Shown in pieces: positions 12,401-22,157 of a DNA stretch of 64,000 nucleotides. The stretch is from Lolium rigidum (lineage: Eukaryota > Streptophyta > Magnoliopsida > Poales > Poaceae): assembly GCF_022539505.1 (NCBI RefSeq), contig NC_061513.1, forward strand, positions 350,095,696 to 350,159,695, in the 5' to 3' direction. The first letter of the stretch is position 1. The number at the start of each line of letters is the position of its first letter. Both the position numbers and the translations under genes were made by a program. Under the pieces are notes generated by a model. It was given only the letters and a program-made list of their open reading frames with translations, was not told where the DNA came from and ran no database searches.

Positions 12401-13537
12401 CCCTTTTGTCGGCAACCGATGGCCCGACTTTGATAGGTACGAGATGACGACGTTAGCAAGGTTACCCTTCCGGCTTGGCACGGGCGGGGTTATGGACGCC
12501 ATCTGGTTATCTTCAGGACTCTTAGTCCAATTTGTATCTTGTCCGTACTCGGACGTATTCGATCTTCTGTATGATTTGGATCTTTGTATTGTATATTTGT
12601 ATCTTGACTCGTCGGAGTCGTTGTTGTAATGTATGTTTCTTGTGGGCTCTATTGTAATCCTGTTGTAATGTTACCGCTCGTGTTAATTCCTCTGGCATCA
12701 CGTGTGTGATTCTTCGCGCACGTCGTGTCGGAGGGCGTCTCTGAATCGATATCGTGCGGATTTCGGCGGGATCGCTGGAATCCTCATGGTACCGGTTCCG
12801 GGGCGTCACAACAGTGACAGAACGTTCTAAGGTTGTGGATGTGCTGTTGCCACTAGGGATAAAACATCAATGCTTTGTCTAAGGATATTTGTGTTGATTA
12901 CATTACGCACCATACTTAATGCAATTGTCTGTTGTTTGCAACTTAATACCGGAAGGGGTTCGGATGATAACCTGAAGGTGGACTTTTTAGGCATAGATGC
13001 ATGCTGGATAGCGGGCTATGTACTTTATCGTAATGCCCTGATTAAATCTTATAGTACTCATCATGATATATGTATGTGCATTGTTATGCCTTCTTTATTT
13101 GTCAATTGCCCAACTGTAATTCGTTCACCCAACATGCTATTTATCTTATGGGAGAGACACCACTAGTGAACTATGGACCCCGGTCCATTCTTTACATCTG
13201 AAATACAATCTCATCGCAATTGTTCTTTACTCTTCTTCGCAAATAAACATCATCATCCACACTATACATCTAATCCTTTGTTTACTGACAAGCACGTGAG
13301 ATTGACAACCTCACCGTTACGTTGGGGCAAAGTACTTTGATTGTGTTGTGCAGGTTCCACGTTGGTGCCGGAATCCACGGTGTTGCGCCGCACTACACTC
13401 CGTCACCAACGACCTTCACGTGATCCTTGACTCCTACTGGTTCGATAAACCTTGGTTTCTTACTGAGGGAAACTTGCTGCTGTACGCATCACACCTTCCA
13501 CTTGGGTTCCCAACGGGCGTGTGCTTTACGCGTATCA

Positions 13538-14162
13538 AAGCCTTTGTCAGTTCTCACTCCGCTCTGGATCAAGCCGCATGTCTTCTCCAACACGAATCTG
13601 GACATGAATGGAAGCCATTTCATGGTGGCATTCCTGTCCTGCCCGGTCTTCAAGGCCCTCTCCACTTCCCTGCGGTTCTTGTTCTTCTTAGAGGTGGCGA
13701 GCCTAGCCGCCACCTCTGCCGCTACCTGAGCCACCAGGTCAGACAACGCAGAGGGGTGACATTGGACTCAAACGTGGGCTGCGAATCAGGAACTTGGGAA
13801 GGGATCTGAGAGTCCCCAACGCAAACAAGCTCCTGGCTAAACTCATCGCAGAAAGAGTCCTACACATATCGTAGTACAACCTAAATCAGACAAGCAGTTC
13901 ATTGCAACTGTGAAAAGCACAAACCATACCAACAATCATCCCTACATCAGACAAGCAGTTCATTGCAACGGTGAATAGCACAAACCCTCGCAAGAGCATG
14001 GCAGTAGCAATCGGAAATGTCGAATCCTAGCAAGATCATGATAGCTCACCACAATCCGAACTAACCCCTGCTACAAGACCAAACCCTAGGCAAGATCTGA
14101 CAACTCCTAACCTAGATCTAAGCATCACCGCGGTACGGGGATAAAGGATGGCTTACAGTCAT
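13538..14162 (-). pseudogene. Myb/SANT-like DNA-binding protein gene, cut by a retrotransposon
   Basis: Read on the minus strand, a two-codon first exon (ATGACT, 14162-14157) is followed by donor GTAAGC and an intron ending TGTAG, then exon 2 at 13859-13538. The exon includes VPDSQPTFESNVTPL, an Ala-rich helix (VAQVAAEVAARLATSKK) and the start of a Myb/SANT-like domain, FVLEKTCGLIQSGVRTDKGF. Coding stops at the retrotransposon LTR end at 13537, so the rest of the domain is missing from the window. This resembles the L10-interacting Myb/SANT-like family, members of which occur in PIF/Harbinger transposons. A reading-frame change near 13745, where the strand reads CTGCGTTG, would be explained by a CTG miswritten as CG. 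The intron holds a 41-bp direct repeat (about 13885 and 13945). Confidence 0.6.
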
Positions 14163-14623
14163 GGCCGAAGGTGAAGATGCGCTGAACTAGGAGGTAGCCG
14201 AGATGTAGTCGCCGTCGCCGCTGCAACCGTTGCCGACCGGAGATGCGTGCGCCTCTTACCGCTTGCCGACGGGAGGAGGAGCTCGAAATTTGGGGGGCAG
14301 TGGAGGAGGGGCTAGAAATAGGCCATGGCGAGCGGCGGGAGGTGACAGAATCCTTCCCGCCCCTTTTCGCTTTTCGCCGATGTGCGCCAGCTCCCGCCAT
14401 CTCCATTCTCGTCTCCGCCCGTGCGCCGAAGATTCCACTTTGCATCACCGGGCGTGGAGATTTGCCTGCACCACTGGAAACTACCGAACCGGGCGTGCCT
14501 CCAGGGCCTGACCCGATACTGCTTTGAGAAACGGTTCCTGCAACAACGCGGCTCAGCCTAGGCAACTAAACGGGCCAAAAATTGCTGGCCCGGTGATTTA
14601 AGGGGATGCGAGCAACCAAACGC
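14163..14623. other. 5' flank of the Myb/SANT gene, possible Harbinger terminus at 14623
   Basis: This GC-rich stretch contains several overlapping ORFs on both strands, none with a recognised domain; they look like composition artefacts. It probably holds the 5' UTR and promoter of the minus-strand Myb/SANT gene. It ends GCAACCAAACGC followed by TAA; the reverse complement GCGTTTGGTTGC resembles DNA-transposon termini in grasses, and TAA would suit a Harbinger target duplication. The matching left end is not in the window, so this is only a suggestion. Confidence 0.35.
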
Positions 14624-14725
14624 TAAAAGGGGCGCCGTTCGGCTCTCTGGAGTCATTTTTTTTTCCCCGATGAGACCAACCTTGACCGGAAGTTGTCAAT
14701 CACCTAGCGATCCCCAATTCCCCAA

Positions 14726-15448
14726 ATGGACATGGCGAACATGTGCACAGTGGAGAAGCACGGCCGCGTCCACCTCATCACCCTCACCGGCGCCGGCGAG
14801 CACCGCCTGGGTCCGGCCCTCATCTCCGCCCTCCGCTCCGCCGTGGCCACCGTACGCGCCTCTCCCGGTGGCGGCGCCCTTGTCCTGGCCGCCGAAGGCA
14901 AGTACTTCTCCAACGGCTTCGACCAAGCCTGGGCGCGCACGGTCCCACTCCACCTCCACGCCTCCATGAGAGGAGCCTTCCGCGGCCTGTTGGCGGACCT
15001 CATCGCGCTGCCCATGCCCACCGTGGCGGCGGTCACGGGCCACGCAGCTGCCGCCGGCTGCGTGCTAGCCCTCGCCCACGACGCCGTCGTCATGCGTGCC
15101 TCCCGCGGGTTCCTCTACATGAGCGAGGTCGACGCCGGCCTCAAGATGGCCGATTTCTTCGGGGAGGTGCTCCGGCAGAAGGTGCCTGACGCGGCGGCCA
15201 GGCGGGACATGATCCTCAGAGGGGACAAGATGACGGCGGCGGAAGGGGTGCGGCGGGGCGTGGTGGACGCGGCCGTGGACGGCGGCGTCGAGGACGTGGT
15301 GGCCGCGGCCGTCGCGGCGGCCGAGGGGCTCGCTGCGAGGGGGTGGGACGGGGAGGTCGTGGCCGAGATCAGGAAGGCCATGTGGCCCGCCGTGTGGGGC
15401 AAGGTCAAGGATTACGGCGCCGCCGAGGCGGCGCGGCCGCGGCTGTAG
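14726..15448 (+). CDS. Enoyl-CoA delta isomerase-like crotonase, peroxisomal (ECI/IBR10 type)
   Basis: This intronless ORF of 240 aa belongs to the crotonase (enoyl-CoA hydratase/isomerase) superfamily. It resembles plant peroxisomal delta3,delta2-enoyl-CoA isomerases (ECI1-3/IBR10), which shift double bonds of unsaturated fatty acyl-CoAs so beta-oxidation can continue. Visible hallmarks are MCTVEKHGRVHLITL near the start, GKYFSNGFD (about 58-66), the oxyanion-hole segment AAVTGHAAAAGC (about 100-111), and GFLYMSEVDAGL (about 127-138). The C-terminus PRL is one of the accepted plant PTS1 tripeptides, supporting peroxisomal import. The length fits the family. Met1, Met3 or Met6 could be the start; homologues begin near Met6 (MCTVEK). 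The gene is very GC-rich, normal for a single-exon grass gene. A possible transposon end lies about 100 bp upstream. It appears intact. Confidence 0.88.
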   Translation: MDMANMCTVEKHGRVHLITLTGAGEHRLGPALISALRSAVATVRASPGGGALVLAAEGKYFSNGFDQAWARTVPLHLHASMRGAFRGLLADLIALPMPTVAAVTGHAAAAGCVLALAHDAVVMRASRGFLYMSEVDAGLKMADFFGEVLRQKVPDAAARRDMILRGDKMTAAEGVRRGVVDAAVDGGVEDVVAAAVAAAEGLAARGWDGEVVAEIRKAMWPAVWGKVKDYGAAEAARPRL

Positions 15449-16055
15449 GATTGCTCTGCGTCTACGACGTGCTGAACTCCACTTAGGAACTGAATAATCG
15501 AGAGGAATTGCTTGCCGCAATCTGGCCAAAGAACTCCACTGTTGGCATCCTTTGTTTTCGGTGAAGTGTGGCAAATTGTAAAAACCCCATTGTTTCTCTG
15601 AAAGAGCTTCTTGCTGCTAGATCGATGTACTTCCTGATTGCTCTACGTTGTTGTAGTTCTCCTGTCAGCTTGCATACCACTATCGGCGTTTAGTTTCGCT
15701 CAACATAGTTTCTTCTGAAGAACTGCACATTTCCTTGTCATTGAGCTCATCAAACTGAATCCCCTTTGGACATGTATGGAGGTGAGTGACCCTCATTACC
15801 CGTAGAAATAGCAGTGGTTTTCATATCATATTATCAAGGAGAAAGTTGGTTAGTAGAAAGTGACTTGATTGAATGCGAGGATCGAAAAAAATAATCACTA
15901 TCAGGACTTTTTCTTTTCTTTCCAACCCGGCTGGCCTCTTTTCCAACAAAGTTCACTACAAACATCAATTAAAGGGTAGAAAAGGAAAGAAAGGGATAGC
16001 GAGCTGGGGCACTAGTAGAGAACCAGCTTAGAGTGCTCCATCTCGAAACATCCCC
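15449..16055. other. 3' flank of the isomerase gene; no gene seen
   Basis: The first few hundred bases are AT-richer and probably include the 3' UTR of the isomerase gene. No RNA gene, TIR or coding similarity was recognised up to the TAA duplication of the next element at 16056. Confidence 0.5.
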
Positions 16056-16421
16056 TAAGAGCATCTTCAGTCGTATCCTCAAACCGTCTCCTAAAGTGAA
16101 TTTGGGGTGCGTCGGATAAAAAAGTTCCCAGCCACGTCCTTCAAAGACGTTTTTTGTCCAGCGCGGCCCGATACGGTGTCCGGCGTCCTGAACCCGTCCC
16201 CGCTACACAGGAGACGCTCCGGAGACACCGGACACACCGAAAAGCGACAGACGCGTCAGCGGCACATTGAATTTTAACCTAACCGTCGCCTACCTCGCGA
16301 CGAAAGTTATTGGCGCGTAGCAACGGTGCAGTTCCCGCAGAGGCGCAGTGAACCGTCTCGTCACGCTAGCTCTGCGTGTCGGCGTTAATGAGCGCCACCG
16401 CTCCCCCGCCTCCCTCCGGCC

Positions 16422-16430
16422 TATAAAAAG
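16422..16430 (+). promoter_or_regulatory. TATA box of the B3 gene
   Basis: TATAAAAAG lies about 90 bp before the ATG at 16516. It is followed by a pyrimidine-rich leader containing AACCCTAA motifs, a typical plant core promoter arrangement. It lies inside the TIR element, so the element carries its own promoter. Confidence 0.65.
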
Positions 16431-16515
16431 GGTCGCCTCTCATCGTCCCTCTCACACACAAACCCTAACGCCTCTCTCCCCAACCCTAGCCGCCACCATC
16501 TCAAGAGTCGACACC

Positions 16516-16992
16516 ATGGCTGGTAGAGGCGCAGGCCGAGCTCGCGACTGTGGTCGTGGTCGTGGCCGCGGCGGAGCTACACGCTCGCCGTCGCCTGCGA
16601 CGCCGTCGTCTTCATAGTCGTACATGCAGGACGAGGAGGGGCCCGTGCTGATCGAGTTCGTCGTCGTCCTCATGGGCGACCCACACGCCATCCAGAGGCT
16701 GCCGGACACTTTCGCCGACTTCGTCGCCGGCGACGGGCGCCCGGGCTCGCTGCATCTGCGGAGGGCTGCCTGCGGCTACTGCCGGTGGATCGTCGACGTG
16801 ATCTACGACGCGCGCGGCAAGATGTACCTCCATATCGGCTGGGAGAGATTCGCGCACTACCACCGCCTCCAAGCCGGCTTCGTGCTCGTGTTCTCCTACT
16901 TTGGCGAGAGGGACATGAGCGTCAAGGTGTTCGACGAGGCGCGTTGCCGCCGGCACTACCACGGCGACAGTGCCGAGGAGAACGACGACTGA
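16516..16992 (+). pseudogene. B3 DNA-binding domain protein, one nonsense codon
   Basis: The ORF starts MAGRGAGRARDCGRGRGR, an Arg/Gly-rich leader. A TAG at 16615-16617 interrupts it after PSPATPSSS, and the same frame continues SYMQDEEGPVLIEF to a stop at 16992. The downstream part has a B3-like fold pattern: LPDTFADFVAG, then WIVDVIYD, then LHIGWERFAHYHRLQAGFVL, then FSYFGERDMSVKVFD. B3 domains bind DNA in plant transcription factors. A 122-aa product could start at Met 16624 and would keep the whole domain, so loss of function is not certain. The tail is acidic (AEENDD). Similar B3 proteins recur in wheat genomes (recalled, not searched), consistent with spread by the surrounding element. 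Confidence 0.65.
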
Positions 16993-17578
16993 CGAGTGTT
17001 GTTTCTTCGCAGCGAAAATATGCACGGAGGTTTCTGGTTGTTCTTCCTCGGAAGAACCAACAGGGGCACCCTCAGCAGCTGGATTTTCTAGTTTGGGTGA
17101 TTGGGTTTGCTCTCGAGTGTTCTTTCATGGCAGCGAACACACGAAACCTTCGATGCCCGGCCTAGTTAGGTTTAGTTACTTTGCAATATTTATATTTGTG
17201 TCAATCATGGTTCAAACTATGTATTAGTTTGTGGAAAACCATGTTCCAAATTATGTCTTCGCGTAAACCTTGTTCTCAATTATGTATTAGTTTGTGGAAT
17301 GTTTCTTCTCTTTATTGAAATAAAAATGCAAAAAAACAAAAAAAAAATATTTTAATGTTTGGGGGCGGCCTTTGGGCACGCGGCTGGGGAGCGACATCCT
17401 CTAAACTCGGCACGAACGAAACACGTCCCCAAACGCTCAATCGGGACCCGACTGGAGATGCTCTAAGAGGCAAAAAAAAAAAAAACTACTACTACCACCT
17501 AAACTCGGGGATACACAAGTTCAACTCCACATCTGGTATCAGATGGTTTTTGTCTGTTTCAAGTATTGCTAACGGTTA

Positions 17579-18581
17579 GAGCATCACTAGCAGAGCCCGT
17601 ATTCATCCGAACCGAAAACGCAGAGTTCGGTCTCCTGAACGGTTCAGTTTTGATGGTTTTAGTGACGGCGCAGATTAGAAACCAAACTCGCGAACTGAAA
17701 ACTGAAAGTCAAACGTCGCGGGAAAATTTGTTGCGACGATCTTGCGAACTTGAACCCATTTTTGCTCCGATCGAGCTACATTCGTCAATAATTTACATAT
17801 AACTAGCCAAATTACGCCTCCGATCGAGCTACACTCGTTAATTTCATACCTAAAACTACTAGATTAGGCCCCGGATTGTTACCGGGGCAGTTCTTGCGGC
17901 GGCGGAGGGTTTATTTCGTGCCGGCGACACCTATGCGACGACGAGTGCGGCCACGTCGAACGTCGCCGCCTCCGCCGAGCTCCCGCAGATGAGTGGCGGC
18001 CCGCCTGCGTCGTCGTCGTCGTTTCCATCACCGCGTGGGGGAAGCGCCGGCAGCGGAGGGCTGCACGAGTTGGCGGGAGGGCCTCCTCGGCTTCTCCTTC
18101 GCGCGCCTCCTCACGCGCTGCCCAGCGCGCGAAAGCACGCGGCCACTTCCGTGCCGGCCGCTTCCAAGCGTCGTCGGAGCGCACCCGCCTCGCGCGCTCC
18201 GCCTCCGACCATACACCCGGCGAACGCGGAGCTGGCTTCCCGCCGCCGATTCGGCCCCCTCCCCTACCTACGCGCCTTGCGCGGCCCATTGCGGACAAGG
18301 GGGTGGTGGCGGCAGCGGCGGCAGAATTGCTCGCCAGAGAAGAGGGGGAGCGGTGGCGGCGGAAGTGGTAGCGGCGGAGGGGTGTAGGGTTTAGAAACCG
18401 AACTCCCCTCCGCGGCCCCTTTTAATATGGAGCGGCCACCGAGTTTCTCGGGCCCTCGAACTCGATTTACGGGCCAAGCCGCGAGTTCGGGCTCCGTTCT
18501 AACCCAGTTTCGACCCGAACCCGTATTTCCGCTGGATTTTTTCGGTTTCCGCCAGTTTTACGGGTACTCATAGAGATGCTC
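17579..18581. mobile_element. Harbinger-type TIR element, about 1.0 kb
   Basis: The left end GAGCATCACTAGCAGAG and the right end (GAGCATCTCTATGAG on the reverse strand) are flanked by TTA on both sides (17576-17578, 18582-18584). The ends are related to those of the element at 16059-17463, so both probably used the same transposase. The right half is GC-rich, with long overlapping ORFs on both strands (for example 17879-18298 minus) that lack recognisable domains. A TATTAAAAGG sequence on the minus strand near 18420 may be a TATA box for a minus-strand transcript. Confidence 0.7.
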
Positions 18582-18821
18582 TTAGGGACAGAACCGAGAT
18601 GATTGGTGGCAAACTGCAGACCCCATCTTCATAAAATTGGAAAAGACACAACATCAGACGTGTATTGTTTCTGTAGAAGAGAAGGATTTTGCTCATCTTG
18701 ATTTGGTAAATGGAAACTTAACTGTAACTCAAGCAACGTACATATAAGAAAACTTTTGCCTTCTATAAAGATATAGCATAAATTTGGTGTACTCTCGAAA
18801 AAAAAAAAGAATAAGCAAGGA

Positions 18822-19070
18822 TCATGAGAGAAGAAGGGGTTGCATCAAGATCTTCAGAGGAAGATTCATCGAGTTGAACTGGTCGGCCAAATGGCCTGAC
18901 ATACATGAGGCGTCAAGGTCAAGCTTCAGGACATCGGCACGAGCTGTTGGGTTTTCCTCTGCGATGCGATTCCTTGCCTTTGATGCAGCCTCTGTTTTTC
19001 TCGTGGCGATGATGACATAGCCTCTTCTCAGGGCAAAGACTCTCGAGGTCGCCAGACCAAGGGGCCTATT
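18822..19070 (-). pseudogene. Short-chain dehydrogenase (TIC32/retinol dehydrogenase-like) fragment
   Basis: On the minus strand the frame reads GLATSRVFALRRGYVIIATR, then KTEAASKARNRIAEENPTAR, then ADVLKLDLDASCMSGHLADQ, then FNSMNLPLKIL, and stops at 18822-18824. This matches the segment of TIC32-like SDR proteins from just after the Rossmann glycine motif (TGASSGIG, not preserved here) to just before the NNAG motif. The catalytic YxxxK region is missing. Upstream of about 19070 similarity fades. The fragment lacks most of the roughly 320-aa family length, so it is a relic or captured fragment. Confidence 0.6.
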
Positions 19071-19583
19071 TTGGACAGGGGAAGGGTGGACCCTAATTGC
19101 TGCATTAATTCACATTCGGTGGCTACTGGTTTAGAACAAGGTCCTTGTAGAAAACAGAAATACAGCACATTCCTAAAAATTTGCACTAAGGACCCTAAAT
19201 TAACAAGTACTGTACAAGAAAAGTGATCGAGTTCCTCGTCCTCTACACTAGATGCAAGACTCCGCCCACCGGCCACCTTGTCTCCACCAGACGAACCACT
19301 TGGTGACGAAAAGGTGTGAGGGCCGACGAGAATCTTCAGAGGGCCTCCCTTTAGGCACGCCGGCCAGGAGGTTGAAGATGAGATGACGCTTGAAGGCTAG
19401 CGACAGAGCTCGTAGCAGCCGCCCTTCGGCTATCAGAGTCAACAACGAAACAACACAAGGGTGTGTAAGAGCCACCGAGGATGTGCTCCAGACTGCAGCA
19501 ACAAGACCACCCATCGTGAACCAAACTGTCGCCGGCTAAAAGGATCTCCTTTGCCAAATCCGTCACCTCGATTGCGAGAGAAA
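19071..19583. other. Intergenic; no feature recognised
   Basis: Short ORFs exist on the minus strand (19028-19566) but show no recognisable domain and overlap each other in different frames. Nothing else was recognised. Confidence 0.4.
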
Positions 19584-20145
19584 CAAAGAGAAATCTTTAG
19601 ATCGGGATGGCTGGGGAGAATTTTATCGGGATCGTATGGATTCTAGAACAACACTGAGAGAGATCTCTGGAAACTTTTCATTTTAGCCCTACTACTATAT
19701 TGTTTTAACGTCTTAAACCTTGTATAGTTTTGTGGAAACACTTCGGGCCGCTTGATCTTTTGCGGCACATCGCAGAGTGCCATTAATTAGCAAAACCTTT
19801 TGCATCAATGCCACCTAAATCTGCTACCCGGCAAAAAAATGCCGCTTATCAATGTACGTGAGGTAGTGAGTGGGGATGGAAGAGGAAGCCGACCCCTCTC
19901 TGTCCATAGTAGGTGTAGGTTTCGGATAAGGCTCGTGCTTGTTTTACCTATATGGAGAGTTGGAGACTGATGTGATGCCATGGAGGCTGGGCATTCTGGT
20001 GATTCCGCGCGGCACCGAACAGTCTCTGGTGAGGCTCCGGCGAGCCTCCGAGGTGGAGGTGCGGTGGTGGTAGCAAATACGGTGGAGTCTTCTTCAATAA
20101 GCGCAACCGCAGATCCAACCGTCCCGATCTAAAGATTTCTCTTTG
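19584..20145. mobile_element. Inverted-repeat-bounded segment, about 560 bp, possible MITE
   Basis: A perfect 24-bp inverted repeat lies at 19584-19607 and 20122-20145 (CAAAGAGAAATCTTTAGATC plus GGGA). The similarity continues inward for a few bases with mismatches (ATGGCTGG against ACGGTTGG). The interior has no protein similarity. No convincing target-site duplication is visible, so the family is undetermined. Confidence 0.45.
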
Positions 20146-21887
20146 TCCCGACGAATCGTGACACACGTCACCTAGGGGTGTAAATGGATAGAATAATTTT
20201 CGCACCGAAACCGGCTCTGAATCCATTTTAAGGTGTCCATATCTGATTTTAAAAAATTCGGAGGATAAAGATATCCGATTTCGAAGACGTGCTCCGGATA
20301 CGGTATAGGATATGTATAGCAAATAGCATGCGAATATGAATTATCTGATATTTAGTTAGGATAATTTGAAAGTTTTAAACCGGATAGTCTGACTTTTATG
20401 TAAAAACCAAGGCCAATTCACAAGGTTAGTAGTTATTGAGTTTCCAAATTCATTTGAAGAGCAGTTTAGCTATAAATTCTATCAATTCTTAAGTTCTAAC
20501 GTAAATTGTGTCTTCATTTTCTTAACTCTACACAAGACTGCAAGTTTAAATCTTCTCAAGATTTGCAAAAATTATAACTATCTACCGATAAAAACATATA
20601 TCCGACTGGGCGTATCAGGTGAAAATGGACAAAGTCTGCAAATCTGAAAATTTTCTGTCCAAGCGGTCGGATCGTGTACCAACAGCCATGATTTTCCAGA
20701 ATAACTTCCCATGTCTAGGTGTGCATTTTGCAGAATAGTCCCCGCATGATGTTCCCTTCTAGACTATTTCTTGGCAGAACCCTCCTCCTCTGTACTTGCC
20801 TCACTATCTCCCAGCAATTTTGTGGATTCAATCTCAAGAAACGAGCACATGTGGAACAACAACCGGATCTAAACCATGTAATTTATTCAACATCACTGAA
20901 TCGCTTAGAACCAATCCAAAGAACAAACTAATAAAATGAAAACGCAACAAATTAAAAATCTGGATCCCAACATTCCAGTTCTTGATGAAATTTGTCGCCG
21001 CCTGAAAAATAAAATCCATATAAAGTTGGAACTTTCAACAAGAAACTGGCTCACGAAACAATCCAGAGTGAAGCAAAGTCCAGCTCCATTGTTACTAGAA
21101 ACGGAGCTGTGTTCCTCGATTTATTTTGGATCCATACAGATGGCAGCTCGAAGAAAAGATGGCATGTGCGTCGGGCACCCAGTAGAGTAGGACGACGAGG
21201 GCGCCAACATCAGATCTGGTGGGGGCAGAGGGTTTGGCGGCAGGGCTACGGCTACTCGCCGGAGCAGATGCAAGAAATCCATGTGATGGATAGGGGACGC
21301 GAGAGAGATGTATTCCTGTAGTGCTGTACCGGACAGATGGAGAAGACGATGAGAACTGACAAGGAAGGAAACGGATATCTCAGGGTGTTTCCGCAAAATG
21401 CTTGTTGGTGGGAAGGACCATAGAGATCTGGCCTTTCACATGACATCCGACGGTCGTGGAGAACATTTGCAGATTTGCAGGAACTAGTACGTTTTCACCT
21501 GATATGTTCCCTATCCGACTATGTTTATTTCGAGATCGAGTCCACCCATTTCCGATTTGAATCTGCAATCTGATATATCCCGTATTCAAATCCAAAACTG
21601 ATCAATATCTGCTTCGATCTGAATTCAACAAAAATATATAGTAAAAGATATGATACGAACAAAATTCAATTCGATCGGATCCACCACAGTGGTGCCGCTG
21701 AACTTCAACACCACCGTTGAGGTGGCGCTGCATGACACCAAGGAATCGAGAGTCACCTACCGACTTCCACATCATCGGCACGAGCTTCGTTTGAGAAAAG
21801 AAGAGACTTCTTTTCTTAAGCTTATCAGCATGTTAGATTTTCATCATCCGTGTGAATATTAAGTGGATTACCGCATGATCCCGCATA
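20146..21887. other. AT-rich intergenic stretch; possible hAT-like remnant
   Basis: TAGGGGTGTAAATGGAT near 20173 resembles the start of hAT MITEs. The following AT-rich sequence (20200-20660) and 21480-21660 have similar composition, but no matching right terminus was found. ORFs of 60-90 codons here have no recognised domain. Confidence 0.3.
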
Positions 21888-22157
21888 CTCTCTCTGTCAA
21901 CAAGTGAACGTCTAGCTCAAAATTTTATCCAAAAAAAGTATACTCTTATTTTTTTAATGTACTTTAATTGCTTCTCTCTCATCGTACGAAAATCAAACTC
22001 AATAATATTAAGTTCATGTTTTTCTTTTTTCTACATGCACTTAGTTTATTGGAGGTGAAAAAATTAAAGAGAAGATATGCATATTTCCAATGTATTTTTC
22101 ACTCCACTTTATAATTTATCTTGAAAAACCCACGTATACACTTATTTGTGAACGGAG
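21888..22157. mobile_element. Stowaway-type MITE
   Basis: The left end CTCTCTCTGTCAACAAGTGAA and the right end (CTCCGTTCACAAATAAGTG on the reverse strand) are inverted repeats flanked by TA at 21886-21887 and 22158-22159. The element is about 270 bp, AT-rich and non-coding. Confidence 0.7.

Larger units (their letters stand above)
5592..12810. mobile_element. Probable solo LTR of a long-LTR (LARD-like) family, containing a Helitron
   Basis: The insert starts TGTAACGGCCC and ends GGGCGTCACA, giving TG..CA termini with an imperfect 10-11 bp inverted repeat. It is flanked by a 5-bp duplication ACAGT (5587-5591 and 12811-12815), the mark of LTR retrotransposon integration. After removing the nested Helitron, about 3.73 kb remains, with no gag or pol and no internal LTR boundary. 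The best reading is a solo LTR from a long-LTR family such as Sukkula-like LARDs, which is inference from end sequence and size. The GC-rich part at 9411-10500 contains overlapping ORFs on both strands that look like compositional artefacts. 10500-12800 shows no recognisable gene. Confidence 0.6.
4718..13537 (+). mobile_element. 3' LTR of element Z, split by a 7.2-kb insertion
   Basis: The LTR starts TGATACGTCTC at 4718 and ends GCTTTACGCGTATCA at 13537. It reads 4718-5591, is interrupted by 5592-12810, then resumes at 12811 after a duplicated ACAGT. Without the insert and one TSD copy it is about 1,596 bp, the same size as the LTRs of elements B, C and E. A TATA-like CTACTTAAAG lies near 5087. 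Family resemblance from memory is to the Triticeae Sabrina/WHAM group of Athila-lineage gypsy elements; a TREP search would settle the name. The right end abuts the Myb/SANT gene fragment at 13538. Confidence 0.88.
16059..17463 (+). mobile_element. Harbinger-type TIR element carrying a B3 gene
   Basis: Terminal inverted repeats GAGCATCTTCAGTCG (left) and GAGCATCTCCAGTCG (right, reverse strand) are flanked by a 3-bp TAA duplication at 16056-16058 and 17464-17466. TAA/TTA duplications are characteristic of PIF/Harbinger elements. The 1,405-bp element has no transposase but contains a promoter and an ORF for a B3-like protein. It therefore looks like a non-autonomous element with an incorporated or captured gene. 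Confidence 0.78.

Noticed and set aside
14743..15574. Alternative-frame and antisense ORFs over the isomerase gene
   Set aside because: Shadows of a GC-rich coding sequence; only the 14726 frame has crotonase motifs.
17879..18298. 139-aa minus-strand ORF inside the 1.0-kb TIR element
   Set aside because: Low-complexity Arg/Ala content with competing open frames; no domain, so not called as a gene.
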